Positions 34,886 through 44,774 of a stretch of DNA of 64,000 nt are shown one piece after another (position 1 is the first letter of the stretch; each line of letters begins with the position of its first letter). The notes under the pieces were generated by a model, which saw only the letters and a program-made list of their open reading frames with translations, was not told where the DNA came from and made no database searches. Origin of the DNA: Halomonas sp. ML-15. Its GTDB lineage: Bacteria; Pseudomonadota; Gammaproteobacteria; Pseudomonadales; Halomonadaceae. The translations under genes were made by a program, and so were the position numbers. Where the stretch lies: positions 310,001 to 374,000 of the forward strand of contig NZ_JACXZT010000001.1 in NCBI RefSeq assembly GCF_014779595.1, in the 5' to 3' direction.

Positions 34886-35542
34886 GTGGGAGCGGTTTCA
34901 ACCGCGATTGCAGTGCGCAGCGCTGCCAGGCCAGCCACCCCATCGCGAATAAATTCGCTCCTACATTTTCCGGGGGCGCCGAGCCCAGTGTGGGAGCGGT
35001 TTCAACCGCGATTGCAGTGCGCAGCGCTGCCAGGCTAGCCACCCCCATCGCGAATAAATTCGCTCCTACATTTTCCGGGGGCGCCGAGCCCAGTGTGGGA
35101 GCGGTTTCAACCGCGATTGCAGTGCGCAGCACTGCCAGGCTAGCCACCCCATCGCGAATAAATTCGCTCCTACATTTACCAGGGACGCCGCCCCTAGTGT
35201 GGGAGCGGTTTCAACCGCGATTGCAGCGCGCAGCGCTGCCAGGCTAGCCGCCCCCATCGCGAATAAATTCGCTCCTACATTTACCAGGGACGCCGCCCCT
35301 AGTGTGGGAGCGGTTTCAACCGCGATTGCAGCGCGCAGCGCTGCCAGGCTAGCCGCCCCCATCGCGAATAAATTCGCTCCTACATTTACCAGGGGGGGCC
35401 GCCCCCAGTGTGGGAGCGGTTTCAACCGCGATGCAGCGCGCAGCGCTGCTGGGTAGGTCAAACCCATCGCGAATAAATTCGCTCCTACATTTGCCTTGGC
35501 GCCATACCCACTGTGGGAGCGACTTCAGTCGCGATGCAAGCA
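34886..35542. repeat. Tandem array of seven REP units, period about 104 bases
   Basis: Units begin with GTGGGAG at 34886, 34990, 35095, 35199, 35304, 35410 and 35513 (the last partial). Each has a forward half (GTGGGAGCGGTTTCAACCGCGAT plus the GCAGCGCGCAGCGCTGCC element) and a reverse half (CATCGCGAATAAATTCGCTCC plus TACATTT), with a short GC spacer. The array fills the whole 700-base gap between two convergent binding-protein genes; no gene is seen in it. Confidence 0.95.
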
Positions 35543-35568
35543 GAATGCCGTGTCCAGATACCTCCAAG

Positions 35569-36438
35569 TCAACCTGCCTCGGCATCCACGTCCAACCACT
35601 CGTCGACCATGCCCCGGTGGTTATCGATCCACTGCTGAGCACCTTCGACGGGGTCGCCAAGCTCCTCGATGACAGCCATCAGGCCTCCCAGGCTGTCATC
35701 GTCCATGTACCAACCATTCAGCACCTCGGTCAGCCAGGGATCCTCGCTGGCAAAGTCGCTACGCGAGAACCAGTAGATGGTCTCATCTTCGCCGAAGATG
35801 CCCTGAGGGTCCTCGAGATATTTGAGGTCATACTCGGCAAAGGCCCAGTGAGGACTCCACAGGGTCACGACCATGGTTTCTTCATTCTCATAGGCGGCGC
35901 CGAACGCTGCCATCATCGCAGCCTCGGAACTGTTGACCTGCGTTAGCGGCAGTTCATACGCCTCGATGGCGTCGTCGGTGAGGCCAGCTATTGCGGAGCC
36001 ACTGTCGATGCCAAGGATCGCCGGGCGGCCTTGATAATCGAACTCGTCTGCGCGCTCAGTGAGTTGCGGAATGGTATCGATGTCGACATAGCTGGGCACG
36101 ACCAAGCCCAGGCCAGTGCCATCGTACCAGGCATCATGCACCTCTAGCTGCTCCTCGAAGGGATCGAGAAATGGCTGGTCGGTGATCGGCAACCAGATCT
36201 CCAAGGAGATGTCTATATCGCCTTGGGCCATGGCCGCATAGAGCGCATTCTTGCTGACATTGGAGAGCTCTATATCGTAGCCGTACTCCTCCTCTAGCAA
36301 GATCTTCCACATATTGGCAACGGCAATGTTCTCGGCCCAGTTGTTGGTGCCGATGACGATGCTCTTTTCGTCTGCGATAAGGGCCTGACTCGTTGGGATC
36401 AAAGCGAAGGCCAGTAGTGCGGATGAAACTTTTTTCAT
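35569..36438 (-). CDS. Glycine-betaine-type ABC binding protein (OpuAC family), copy 2
   Basis: 289 residues, a paralogue of the binding protein on the other side of the REP array. It has a signal peptide (VSSALLAFALIPTSQALIAD), then IGTNNWAENIAVANMWKILLEEEYGYD, AWYDGTGLGLVVPSYVDID and TLWSPHWAFAEYDLKYLEDP with the same ligand-box aromatics. It lies downstream of the second M24 gene on the minus strand. It too lacks permease and ATPase partners here. Confidence 0.88.
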   Translation of the reverse strand: MKKVSSALLAFALIPTSQALIADEKSIVIGTNNWAENIAVANMWKILLEEEYGYDIELSNVSKNALYAAMAQGDIDISLEIWLPITDQPFLDPFEEQLEVHDAWYDGTGLGLVVPSYVDIDTIPQLTERADEFDYQGRPAILGIDSGSAIAGLTDDAIEAYELPLTQVNSSEAAMMAAFGAAYENEETMVVTLWSPHWAFAEYDLKYLEDPQGIFGEDETIYWFSRSDFASEDPWLTEVLNGWYMDDDSLGGLMAVIEELGDPVEGAQQWIDNHRGMVDEWLDVDAEAG

Positions 36439-36559
36439 CTAATTATCTCCGTTATTGGGTTATTTTTCAGTTTTAGATACTAACAAGGTAATCGCCATCC
36501 CCCTCCCATGGATTAAGAATGCCTGCCATGAGAAAAGGGAATAGCGCGATTGCTTACGC

Positions 36560-37807
36560 CTAGCCAATCAGTCTGGGATCGAAGGGATAATCCGACAGTA
36601 GCTCGACGCGGCCGTCATCTCGCACGTACAGCTGCTCCTCGAGCTTGACGCCCTCGCCCCCGTCCTCATGGCCGATGAAGCTTTCCACGCAGAGCGTCAT
36701 ACCCGGTTCAATGACACCGTCATAACCCTTGTCGTCGATATCCTCACGGTGAACGATGTAGGGGTATTCACCGTTCATGCCCACCCCATGCGCCAGGGCA
36801 AAATAACGCCGCGACCGATAGGCGGACGGGATGCGCCAGGCGCGTTCGGCGTACTCCTTGAAGGTGACACCGGGCTTGAGGTTATCCATGTTGGTGCGGA
36901 TCTGCTCATAGGCCAGCTGGTAAAGGTCGCGCTGGGACGCGCTGGCCCTGCCATCACCGCACAGGAAGGTGCGGGAGAAGTCAGCGTAGTAGCCGTACCG
37001 GCCCACCACGTCGGTATCCAGGGCCACCAACTCGCCGTCGCGGATGAGACGCTCAGAGCACTCCTGGAACCACGGGTTGGTGCGCGGACCAGAGTTCATC
37101 AGCCGCGTCTCCACGAAGTCGGCATCGGTCGCGATGATGTGCTCATGCAGTTTGGCCCAGACGGCGTTCTCGCTGACGCCCGGCGCAATGGCCGCCTCCA
37201 GCTTGCGCACGCCGTCCTCTACGGCACGTAGCGATGAACGGACCATCTTGATCTCGTTGGGCACCTTGTAGGCGCGCGCCTGTTCCAGGGGCTCCTGGGC
37301 GTCCAGAACCTGGTAGCCACGGCGCTGTAACTCGAAAGCCGCCTGCGGCGTGGCGCTCTCGATCGCGATGCGCTCTCCTCCTCCACACTGGCGTGCCAGA
37401 TCGGCTATTTCGTCGGCCCAGGCGCGGGTTACCGCCTCGGTGTTCTTCTCGTTGAAGTAGTAGGAAATCGCCTTCGCTGGCCGGATCTCATCCACGGTGG
37501 GCAAATGACTGGCCAAGTGCTCACAGCCGGAGAACTCGAACAGTACCACTGGCCCTTCAGCGGGCACGAAGGCATAGCGTGCCGGATTGCGCGAGCTGTA
37601 GACCTGCATGTTCCGCGAGCCGGTGGCGTAGCGCACATGGGCAGGGTCGAAAAGCACCGCAGCGGTGATGTCGCGCTTGGCCAGCTCGGCGCGCACCCGC
37701 CCGAGCCGATCCAGCAGGATGCGCGGGATCTCGTCGGCGGAAGGCTCGCATGCCGCCGGATCATGAGTGGGCGGCAGAATGTTCATGGCCGCTAGGTCCA
37801 TCTTCAT
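36560..37807 (-). CDS. M24-family metalloenzyme, DddP-like, copy 2
   Basis: 415 residues from the second ATG, which has GGAG at good spacing; the frame also allows a start 12 bases earlier. In the longer numbering the metal ligands D268, D280, H344, E379 and E394 and the Gly350 substitution fall at the same positions as in copy 1. SGPRTNPWFQEC and DGELVALDTDVVG are very DddP-like. It sits between a PhyH-type oxygenase and the second binding protein on the minus strand. Confidence 0.75.
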   Translation of the reverse strand: MKMDLAAMNILPPTHDPAACEPSADEIPRILLDRLGRVRAELAKRDITAAVLFDPAHVRYATGSRNMQVYSSRNPARYAFVPAEGPVVLFEFSGCEHLASHLPTVDEIRPAKAISYYFNEKNTEAVTRAWADEIADLARQCGGGERIAIESATPQAAFELQRRGYQVLDAQEPLEQARAYKVPNEIKMVRSSLRAVEDGVRKLEAAIAPGVSENAVWAKLHEHIIATDADFVETRLMNSGPRTNPWFQECSERLIRDGELVALDTDVVGRYGYYADFSRTFLCGDGRASASQRDLYQLAYEQIRTNMDNLKPGVTFKEYAERAWRIPSAYRSRRYFALAHGVGMNGEYPYIVHREDIDDKGYDGVIEPGMTLCVESFIGHEDGGEGVKLEEQLYVRDDGRVELLSDYPFDPRLIG

Positions 37808-37856
37808 GGGGGACTCCATAATGCAAAGGTCGAAAAACCGGTGGTATGGGGCAGGC

Positions 37857-38750
37857 TCAGTCGATCAGGCCATCGGCACGTGTCTCGCGCCGTTCTTCGG
37901 CCAGCATGTGCTGCTCCGAGACGCGACCGTAGAGCTGTCGGGTACGCTCCAGTCGACCCACTACGTCGGGTGCCTTCGAATAGGCAAAAATCGCTGTCAG
38001 GCGCGGCGTGTCGCCCTCCACGCGGGTCACCCGATGCAGGCTGAAACGCCCCTTGAACAGCTGCAGATCGCCCGGGCGCAGGTCCAGCCACTGGACGCGC
38101 TGCGACTGCTCGCCGCGAATCACCGCGCCAACGTCGTCGTAATTCTCATCCTGGGGGTTACGGATGTTGGGGCAGTACTCGAACACCCCGCCATGCTCGG
38201 GCTGCTGGGTCATCATGGTGACGATGAACTCGTTGGTATCGTAATGCCACGGCTGCTCGGTGCCGTCCGGGATTACGTTGAGTACCAGCCCGGCGTAGGG
38301 GTCGGCATACTCGTAAATGTGTGACTCGCCCAGGCAGCGCTGTACCAACGACTTCATGGCGCGGGAGACATAGAGCCGATGGATCAGGGTGTCGGCGGTG
38401 ATCATGTCGCGGGTCACGAAGCCGCTGGTCCGGGTCATGAACAGCCGCCGGGGATCCTGCTCGGGCAGCTCCGGGTCGTCGGCGGTGAAGTAGGCATTGA
38501 CCTCGCGGGTGTTGTAGAAGCTTGTCTCGGCCATCCGCGCGCTCTCGCTTCGAATGCGCTCGAGGCGGTCCTCGCGGAGGAAACCACGCAAGACGACGCA
38601 GCCCTCGCGATCGAGGTGGGCACGGGCCGTCTCAATCGTCTCGAGCAGCTCGGGGTCATCTGGCCGATGCAACGGGTATCGGTCGGTATCGACGATATCG
38701 GAAAGATCCAGCGCCTCGGCGTTGGCCAGGCCATGGTCGGTAGCACTCAT
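37857..38750 (-). CDS. PhyH-type 2OG-Fe(II) oxygenase
   Basis: 297 residues from the ATG with AGGAGG before it; the longer frame overlaps the divergent regulator. The iron triad is H169-Y-D171 (PWHYDTNEF) and H239 (FSLHRVTRV), with R250 for 2-oxoglutarate. Because the Asp of HxD is kept, it should hydroxylate or demethylate rather than halogenate. The substrate is probably a free amino acid or betaine-like osmolyte, given the neighbours (inference). Confidence 0.82.
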   Translation of the reverse strand: MSATDHGLANAEALDLSDIVDTDRYPLHRPDDPELLETIETARAHLDREGCVVLRGFLREDRLERIRSESARMAETSFYNTREVNAYFTADDPELPEQDPRRLFMTRTSGFVTRDMITADTLIHRLYVSRAMKSLVQRCLGESHIYEYADPYAGLVLNVIPDGTEQPWHYDTNEFIVTMMTQQPEHGGVFEYCPNIRNPQDENYDDVGAVIRGEQSQRVQWLDLRPGDLQLFKGRFSLHRVTRVEGDTPRLTAIFAYSKAPDVVGRLERTRQLYGRVSEQHMLAEERRETRADGLID

Positions 38751-38832
38751 CGGTAGCCTCCTGGGGTATCGGTTGCCCTTGTCGAGACTTATGCTGGACG
38801 CCCCACATCGATTAGAAAAACGAGTCATTCCG

Positions 38833-39735
38833 ATGGATTCAATCGGCAATTCCGATCAATCACGTCTACCCGCCCTCGACAGCGATCTGCTGCTCGCCTT
38901 CGTCACCGTGGCAGATGGTGGTGGCTTCACGACGGCCGCGCGCTACCTTCACAAAACCCAGTCGACCATCAGCTTGCGAGTCCGCACCCTCGAGGATCGC
39001 CTCGGCACGCGGTTGCTGAACCGCACCAGTCGTCGCCTGTCGCTGACAGCGGACGGCCAGACCTTCCTGGTTTACGCAAGGCGCCTACTGCAGCTTCAGC
39101 GCGAGGCCCTGGGAGCGCTAAGCGTTTCTAGCGAACCGATAACCCTGCGCTTCGGCTTGCCCGAGGACTACGCCGATACCTGGCTGCCTGCGCTCCTCGA
39201 GCGCTTCTCGGCGGTGCATCCGGAAGTGCGGGTGCATATCCACTGCCGCATGTCCACCGAGCTGCTCGAGCAGCTCGATGACGGTTCGTTGGACCTGGTG
39301 CTGGCAGTCCGCCACGCCGCCAACAGCGGCGGCGAGGTGGTCGGTAAGGCATCAGTGGTGTGGGCAGCGCATCGTAACTTCCACTACGACCCGGGAAGCC
39401 CGCTGCCGCTGGCGCTATTTCCCGAACAATGCATCTACCGACGTCGTGCGCTGCAGGCACTCACCGAACAAGGGCTGGCCTGGCAGGTCGACTCGACCAG
39501 CCAGAGCCCCAGCGGCCTGCGCGTGATCGTCGATCAGGCCCGGGCCGTGACGCTCAGCGAGCGGCGCATGCTTCCGCCACACTGGCGAATGCTCGGCGAG
39601 GCCGAGGGGCTACCCTCGCTCCCCCCCGCCGAGCTGGAGATTCACCGCTCGCCCAGCCTGACGCATCCGGCCTTCGAGGCCTTCGTTAACCGGTTGCGAG
39701 AGGTAATAGCGGAAGCGCTACCCACACAGCACTAA
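38833..39735 (+). CDS. LysR-family regulator
   Basis: 300 residues, starting 13 residues before the DNA-binding domain. An upstream ATG at 38791 is possible, but the much longer frame from 38554 overlaps the oxygenase. The HTH reads FVTVADGGGFTTAARYLHKTQSTISLRVRTLEDRLG in part, and the C-terminal effector domain follows. It is divergent from the oxygenase/M24/binding-protein operon and likely controls it. Its end overlaps the next, convergent, regulator by 4 bases. Confidence 0.88.
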   Translation: MDSIGNSDQSRLPALDSDLLLAFVTVADGGGFTTAARYLHKTQSTISLRVRTLEDRLGTRLLNRTSRRLSLTADGQTFLVYARRLLQLQREALGALSVSSEPITLRFGLPEDYADTWLPALLERFSAVHPEVRVHIHCRMSTELLEQLDDGSLDLVLAVRHAANSGGEVVGKASVVWAAHRNFHYDPGSPLPLALFPEQCIYRRRALQALTEQGLAWQVDSTSQSPSGLRVIVDQARAVTLSERRMLPPHWRMLGEAEGLPSLPPAELEIHRSPSLTHPAFEAFVNRLREVIAEALPTQH

Positions 39736-40628
39736 GCACCGTCGCTGTTCACAGCGCCATACAACCAGTCGCGCAACAGCGTCAGGGCCGGCTCGTCGCC
39801 CTGACCCGGTCGCGTGGTGAACCAGTAGGATTGATGCCCCGGCATCGCCGCCGCCAGCGGCTGAACCAGCGCCCCGGTGTCCAGCTCACGGGCGACCATG
39901 GCGCGGTCGGCAATGGTGATGCCCAACCCCTCCAGCGCTGCGCGGATTGCCAAGTCGAGCATGTCGAATTCCAGCCCACCCTCGGTATCGACGCCTTCAA
40001 TCCCCGCCGTATCCAGCCAGTGCCGCCAGGTAGGGAAGCGATCCTCGGGGGTGCGCATCACGTGCAGCAGTGGGTGTTCGTTCAGGTCCAGCGGTCGTCC
40101 ATCACGCAGCAGGCGAGGCGAGCAAACCGCGATATGGTTCTCCTGCATCAGAAAGTGCGGTTCGACGTCGGTCCAGTCGCCGTCGCCGAAGCGAATGGCG
40201 GCATCCAGGGCACTATCGGCAGACAGGTCGTCGACCTCACGGGTCGTCAAGGTCAACGACAGGGTGGGATAGCGCCGCCGCAGATCGTCCAGACGCGGCA
40301 CCAGCCAGCGGCTGGCCAGGGTCGGCGGTACGTTGAGACGCAAGCGAGTGAGGTCCGTCGGTGAGGCGAGATCGCGCACCGTCAGGGCGATGCGGTCGAA
40401 GGAGGTGCTCAAAGCCGGCAGCAGGCGGCGCCCTGCTTCTGTCAGCCGCAGCTGCCCCGGTCGCCGTTCGAACAGGGTGACGCCCAGCTGCTCCTCCAGA
40501 TGGCGCACTTGGCGGCTGATCGCACTCTGAGTCACGTGCAGCCGCTGCGCCGCCTGGGTGAAGTTCTGGCACTGCGCGGCGGCCTCGAAAGCCTTGAGGG
40601 CGTTGAGCGGAGGCAGGTAACGACTCAT
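39732..40628 (-). CDS. LysR-family regulator (GcvA-like)
   Basis: 298 residues. HTH in FEAAAQCQNFTQAAQRLHVTQSAISRQVRHLEEQL (part), then LTEAGRRLLP and an effector domain with RLRLNVPPTLASRWLVPRL and LDAAIRFGDGDW. It is divergent from the aldehyde dehydrogenase operon, which starts after a 189-base gap, and probably controls it. I see no clear operator palindrome in that gap. Confidence 0.9.
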   Translation of the reverse strand: MSRYLPPLNALKAFEAAAQCQNFTQAAQRLHVTQSAISRQVRHLEEQLGVTLFERRPGQLRLTEAGRRLLPALSTSFDRIALTVRDLASPTDLTRLRLNVPPTLASRWLVPRLDDLRRRYPTLSLTLTTREVDDLSADSALDAAIRFGDGDWTDVEPHFLMQENHIAVCSPRLLRDGRPLDLNEHPLLHVMRTPEDRFPTWRHWLDTAGIEGVDTEGGLEFDMLDLAIRAALEGLGITIADRAMVARELDTGALVQPLAAAMPGHQSYWFTTRPGQGDEPALTLLRDWLYGAVNSDGA

Positions 40629-40817
40629 GGGCGATGGCCCCTCATGCGGTTTTGTCGGGGTTTTTGTCGAAAAATGGTGCCTAGGGGCCTGGATTGCTCC
40701 GGCACACCATGCGTTTTACTCATGCCCAGCGTACCAAATCCTCGTTTGTCGCCCCATCCAACGCTGCCCAGACTAGCCATCGAGATCCCCATCCTTCAGC
40801 TTTGGAAACCGATCATC

Positions 40818-42344
40818 ATGGCCGACGACACCGCGATACTCACGCCCCGAACACGCGACCTGACGGGTTGGCGCGAGCTAGCCGCGCGGCTGCCGCTGCC
40901 CCGCCACGCCTATCTGGATGGCAACTGGTGCGACGCCGCCTCCAGCCGCACCTTCACCGCTCACAACCCGGCCACCGGCCAGCCACTGGTCGAGGTAGCC
41001 GCATGTGACACCACCGATGTCGACCGGGCAGTGGCAATCGCTCGCCGCACCTTCAACGACGGCGAATGGCGCGACCTGCCGCCCACCGAGCGCAAGTCAC
41101 GTATGCTCGCCTGGGCCGATGCCATCACCGCCCACGCCGACGAGATCGCCCTGCTCGAGACCCTGGAGACCGGCAAACCGATCAGCCAGACCACCAGCGT
41201 GGATGTGCCGGGCCTGGTCGGCGGACTGCGCTGGTACGCCGAGGCCCTCGACAAGCTATACGGCGAAACCGCGCCCAACGGCGCGTCCAGTGTCTGCCTC
41301 ATCGAGCGCGAGCCGGTCGGTGTGGTTGCTGCGGTAGTGCCTTGGAACTATCCCCTGATCATCGCCGGCTGGAAGCTCGGCCCAGCGCTTGGCGCCGGCA
41401 ACTCGGTGATTCTCAAACCCGCTGAACAGTCGACGCTGGCCACCCTGCGCGTCGCCGCCCTGGCGCGTGACGCTGGCATCCCCAGCGGCGCCCTTCAAGT
41501 GATCACCGGCCTGGGGCACCAAGCCGGCCAGGCGCTGGGGCTGCACGATGATGTCGACGCCGTCGGCTTTACCGGTTCTACCGAGGTCGGTAAAAAATTC
41601 CTGGCGTATTCGGCACGCTCCAACATGAAGCGCATCGGCCTGGAGTGTGGCGGCAAGAGCCCGCATATCGTCACCCGCGACGTCGATGACCTAGACAGTA
41701 TCGCCATGTATGTCGCCTACGGCGTCTGGTACAACCAGGGCGAGACCTGCCACGCCGGCACACGGCTGATCGTCGACCGCAGCATCAAGGATGCGCTGCT
41801 GGCCAAGGTGCGCCAGTGGGCCGACAAGCTGCAGCCGGGAGACCCTCTCGATCCCGACACCCAGATGGGCGCCATGATCGAGCCCGAGCACGCCGACAAG
41901 GTCATGGGCTACCTCCAGCAGGGCCGCGATGAAGGCGCCCGGCTGCTGTTCGGCGGCGAGCGCGTGCGCCAGGAGAGCGGCGGCGACTTCATTACCCCAG
42001 CGATCTTCGACGACGTGACCAACGACATGCGCATCGCCCGCGAGGAGATCTTCGGGCCGGTGCTGGTGGTGATCAGCGTCGATGACCTCGACGAGGCCCT
42101 AGCCGTCGCCAACGACACCGTCTATGGCCTTGGCGCAGCAGTCTGGACCAATCGTATGAGCGACGGTCACCGCGCCGCCCGCGCTCTGCGCGCAGGTACC
42201 GTCTGGGTCAACTGCTACGACCACACCTCCATCAACGCCCCCTTCGGCGGTTTCAAGCAGTCCGGACAGGGCCGCGACAAATCGCTGCACGCCTTCGACA
42301 AGTACACCGAACTCAAGACCACCTGGATCGAGCTGGATACCTGA
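40818..42344 (+). CDS. Aldehyde dehydrogenase (betaine-aldehyde/aminoaldehyde type)
   Basis: 508 residues from the ATG at 40818; the longer frame runs into the divergent regulator. Motifs: VPWNYPLIIAGWKLGPAL, GFTGSTEVGKKF, catalytic Glu in GLECGGKSPH and Cys in NQGETCHAG, and INAPFGGFKQSGQGRDKSLHAF near the end. It oxidises an aldehyde to the acid with NAD(P). First gene of a three-gene operon with an iron alcohol dehydrogenase and an enolase-superfamily enzyme. Confidence 0.92.
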   Translation: MADDTAILTPRTRDLTGWRELAARLPLPRHAYLDGNWCDAASSRTFTAHNPATGQPLVEVAACDTTDVDRAVAIARRTFNDGEWRDLPPTERKSRMLAWADAITAHADEIALLETLETGKPISQTTSVDVPGLVGGLRWYAEALDKLYGETAPNGASSVCLIEREPVGVVAAVVPWNYPLIIAGWKLGPALGAGNSVILKPAEQSTLATLRVAALARDAGIPSGALQVITGLGHQAGQALGLHDDVDAVGFTGSTEVGKKFLAYSARSNMKRIGLECGGKSPHIVTRDVDDLDSIAMYVAYGVWYNQGETCHAGTRLIVDRSIKDALLAKVRQWADKLQPGDPLDPDTQMGAMIEPEHADKVMGYLQQGRDEGARLLFGGERVRQESGGDFITPAIFDDVTNDMRIAREEIFGPVLVVISVDDLDEALAVANDTVYGLGAAVWTNRMSDGHRAARALRAGTVWVNCYDHTSINAPFGGFKQSGQGRDKSLHAFDKYTELKTTWIELDT

Positions 42345-42345
42345 C

Positions 42346-43539
42346 ATGCAGATGAACTTCACCACCGGCCGGCAAGTGCCCTTGGTGGTCGGCGCTGGTG
42401 CGCTGGCGCGACTGCCTGAACTATGCCTGGCCCATCAGGCCCGCAGCGCACTGATGGTCACCGACGCCGGCATCGCCGCTACCGGCCTGGTCGATACCTT
42501 GACCACACTGCTGGGCGATGACCTCCCGGTGACGCCATTCATCGCCCCTCCTGGCGAGCCGACGCTGGCCACCGTCGACGCCGGCACCGAGGCTGCGCGT
42601 AGTCTCGACGCGCCCCTGGTGATCGGCCTTGGCGGCGGCACCGCGCTCGACATCGCCAAGCTGGTGGCCGCCCTGGCGGCAAGCCCCGGCGCCATGGCCG
42701 ACTATCTGCTTGCCCGCACGCCATGGCAGGGCCGCGCCCCGGCGGTGATGATCCCCACCACCTCCGGCACCGGCTCGGAGGTCACGCGCACCTCGATCAT
42801 CGCCGACGACCAGGGTCGCAAGCAGTGGGCCTGGGGAGACGAGCTGCTGCCCGATGCGGTGCTGCTCGACCCCGAACTGACCCTCAGCCTGCCGGCGTCG
42901 CTCACCTCCGCCACCGGACTGGACGCCTTCGTACACGCCCTCGAGGCGACCAGCGGCCAAGGCCGCCACGCCTTTATCGAGGCCAGCGGGCTGCAGGCGA
43001 TGCGACTGATCGGGCAGGCGCTGCCCCGTGCGGTCGTCGCCCCAAACGATCTGGAGGCGCGACAGCAGATGCAGGTCGCCGCCTGCCTCGCCGGCCAAGC
43101 AATCGACAATGGCGGCACGGGGCTAGGCCACAACATCGGCCACGCTCTCGGCTCGCTGTATCACCTGCCACATGGTGTGGCCGTCACGCTCGGTGTGGAG
43201 GCTACGCTAGCCTGGACGATCGAAGGACGCGAGGCCGTCTTCACCGCGGCGGCCGACGCCCTGGCAAGCGGCGACGTCGCGAGCGATCTGCCCGCACGCT
43301 TCAGCGCTCTGGTCGATGCCGCCCGCTTTAACGCCGCGCTGGCCCCCTTCGCCAACCTCAAGATGGATGCCGAGGCACTCGCCGCTACCATGCAAGCCGA
43401 AGAGAACGCCCCAATGGCGAACAATGCCGCACGACGGCCGGCGGCTGAAGACTGGCTTGCGCTGGCCGAGGCCACGGTGGCGCTGTTTGAGCGCCGTCAG
43501 GCTACCCTCATCAGCGCCACCCGGGAGCAGCCAGCATGA
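42346..43539 (+). CDS. Iron-containing alcohol dehydrogenase
   Basis: 397 residues. The NAD-binding segment [14 protein letters not shown], the [12 protein letters not shown] segment and the metal-ligand region [13 protein letters not shown] with [21 protein letters not shown] mark the Fe-ADH family. It oxidises an alcohol to an aldehyde for the dehydrogenase just upstream, from which it is separated by one base. The downstream gene overlaps it by 4 bases. Confidence 0.92.
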   Translation: MQMNFTTGRQVPLVVGAGALARLPELCLAHQARSALMVTDAGIAATGLVDTLTTLLGDDLPVTPFIAPPGEPTLATVDAGTEAARSLDAPLVIGLGGGTALDIAKLVAALAASPGAMADYLLARTPWQGRAPAVMIPTTSGTGSEVTRTSIIADDQGRKQWAWGDELLPDAVLLDPELTLSLPASLTSATGLDAFVHALEATSGQGRHAFIEASGLQAMRLIGQALPRAVVAPNDLEARQQMQVAACLAGQAIDNGGTGLGHNIGHALGSLYHLPHGVAVTLGVEATLAWTIEGREAVFTAAADALASGDVASDLPARFSALVDAARFNAALAPFANLKMDAEALAATMQAEENAPMANNAARRPAAEDWLALAEATVALFERRQATLISATREQPA

Positions 43540-44774
43540 GCGTTATCGAACGCATCGAGATCAGCCACCATCAGTATCCTCTGGAACCGCCCTTTCCAGC
43601 GGCCTGGGACAGCCAGCCACGGCGGCTATTTCCAGCGACACTGGTCCGCGTGATCGATAGTGACGGGCGCGAGGGCGTCGGCTCCGGCGACGTGATGTAC
43701 GGCTTCGAGGACTTTCGCTCGCTGTTCATCGGCCGCGACCCGTTGGACCTGGAGCGGCACAGTGGCGTGATCGACAACATCGGCTTCCATGCCGGTCGCT
43801 GCTGGCCGCTGGAGGTCGCGCTCTGGGATCTCGCCGGCAAGATTCGTGGCGAGCCGGTGTGGCGCATGCTGGGCGGCGCCTCGAACCGCCTGCGTGCTTA
43901 TGCCTCCAGCGGCACCCACCGCCCCGTGGAGCAACTGGTGGCAATGGCCGAACAGGTTCGCGACGCCGGCTTTCCAGCCATGAAGCTGCGCTTCGGCCGG
44001 CCGCGAATCGATGACGACATCGCGGCGCTGGCGGCGGTTCGCCGGGAGCTCGGCCCAGACTTCATCCTAATGGTCGACTGCAATCAGGGCTGGCGGATGC
44101 CGTGGGACGTGCAGGCGCCCTGGGACCTGGCCAAGGCCAGCGAGGTCGCGGAGGAGCTGATCCGCCACGACGTACTATGGATGGAGGAGCCACTCTACCG
44201 GGGCGACTACCCGGGCATGGCGGCGCTTAATGCACGTACCGGCGAGCGGCTGAAGATCGCTGGCGGCGAGATGACCCGCGAACCCTACGAGTTCCACGAA
44301 ATGCTGCGGCGCGATTGCCTGGACGTCTACCAGCCGGACGCGGTCTGCACCATCGGCATGCTGGGGCTATCGAGACTGGCGCAGGAAGTGACGGCGCACG
44401 GCAAGTGGTTTACCCCGCATACCTGGGGCAACGGTATCGGTCTGATCGCCAACCTGCACTTGACCGCCGGCAGCGTGGGACCGGAGGGCTGTCCCTTCCT
44501 GGAATTTCCCTTCGATCCACCGGAATGGACCCTGGAAGCCCGCGACTATCCGCTGGTCGCCCCATTTGCCACCGACGACACCGGCTGGCTGACCCTCTCC
44601 GAAGCGCCGGGTCTGGGCATGGTGCTCGACGAGCAGCGCCTGCGCGACACCCGCGCCGACCAGGCGACCTATCAGCGCCCTGATGAAGAAGGTGGGATCA
44701 AGATAAGCGACGCCCACTTCTCAATGCATCATGAGCCGAAGCCTACACCAACCCGATCCAGTACTCTCAGATAA
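43536..44774 (+). CDS. Enolase-superfamily dehydratase/racemase (mandelate racemase subgroup)
   Basis: 412 residues. Catalytic motif AMKLRFGRP (KxR), metal ligands in [18 protein letters not shown] and [10 protein letters not shown], and the Asp/His pair in [10 protein letters not shown] and [11 protein letters not shown]. The ATG overlaps the alcohol dehydrogenase stop (ATGA). Its tail overlaps the convergent FAD oxidoreductase by about 46 bases. The substrate is probably a hydroxy acid made from the alcohol/aldehyde pair, but cannot be named. Confidence 0.87.
   Translation: MSVIERIEISHHQYPLEPPFPAAWDSQPRRLFPATLVRVIDSDGREGVGSGDVMYGFEDFRSLFIGRDPLDLERHSGVIDNIGFHAGRCWPLEVALWDLAGKIRGEPVWRMLGGASNRLRAYASSGTHRPVEQLVAMAEQVRDAGFPAMKLRFGRPRIDDDIAALAAVRRELGPDFILMVDCNQGWRMPWDVQAPWDLAKASEVAEELIRHDVLWMEEPLYRGDYPGMAALNARTGERLKIAGGEMTREPYEFHEMLRRDCLDVYQPDAVCTIGMLGLSRLAQEVTAHGKWFTPHTWGNGIGLIANLHLTAGSVGPEGCPFLEFPFDPPEWTLEARDYPLVAPFATDDTGWLTLSEAPGLGMVLDEQRLRDTRADQATYQRPDEEGGIKISDAHFSMHHEPKPTPTRSSTLR

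Noticed and set aside
34886-35542. Regular repeat array resembling a CRISPR
   Set aside because: The units are about 104 bases, internally palindromic and with near-identical spacers; the same units occur singly across the window and no cas genes are present.
37857-38750. Free amino-acid halogenase
   Set aside because: The iron motif keeps the Asp (HYD); halogenases of this fold have Gly or Ala there.
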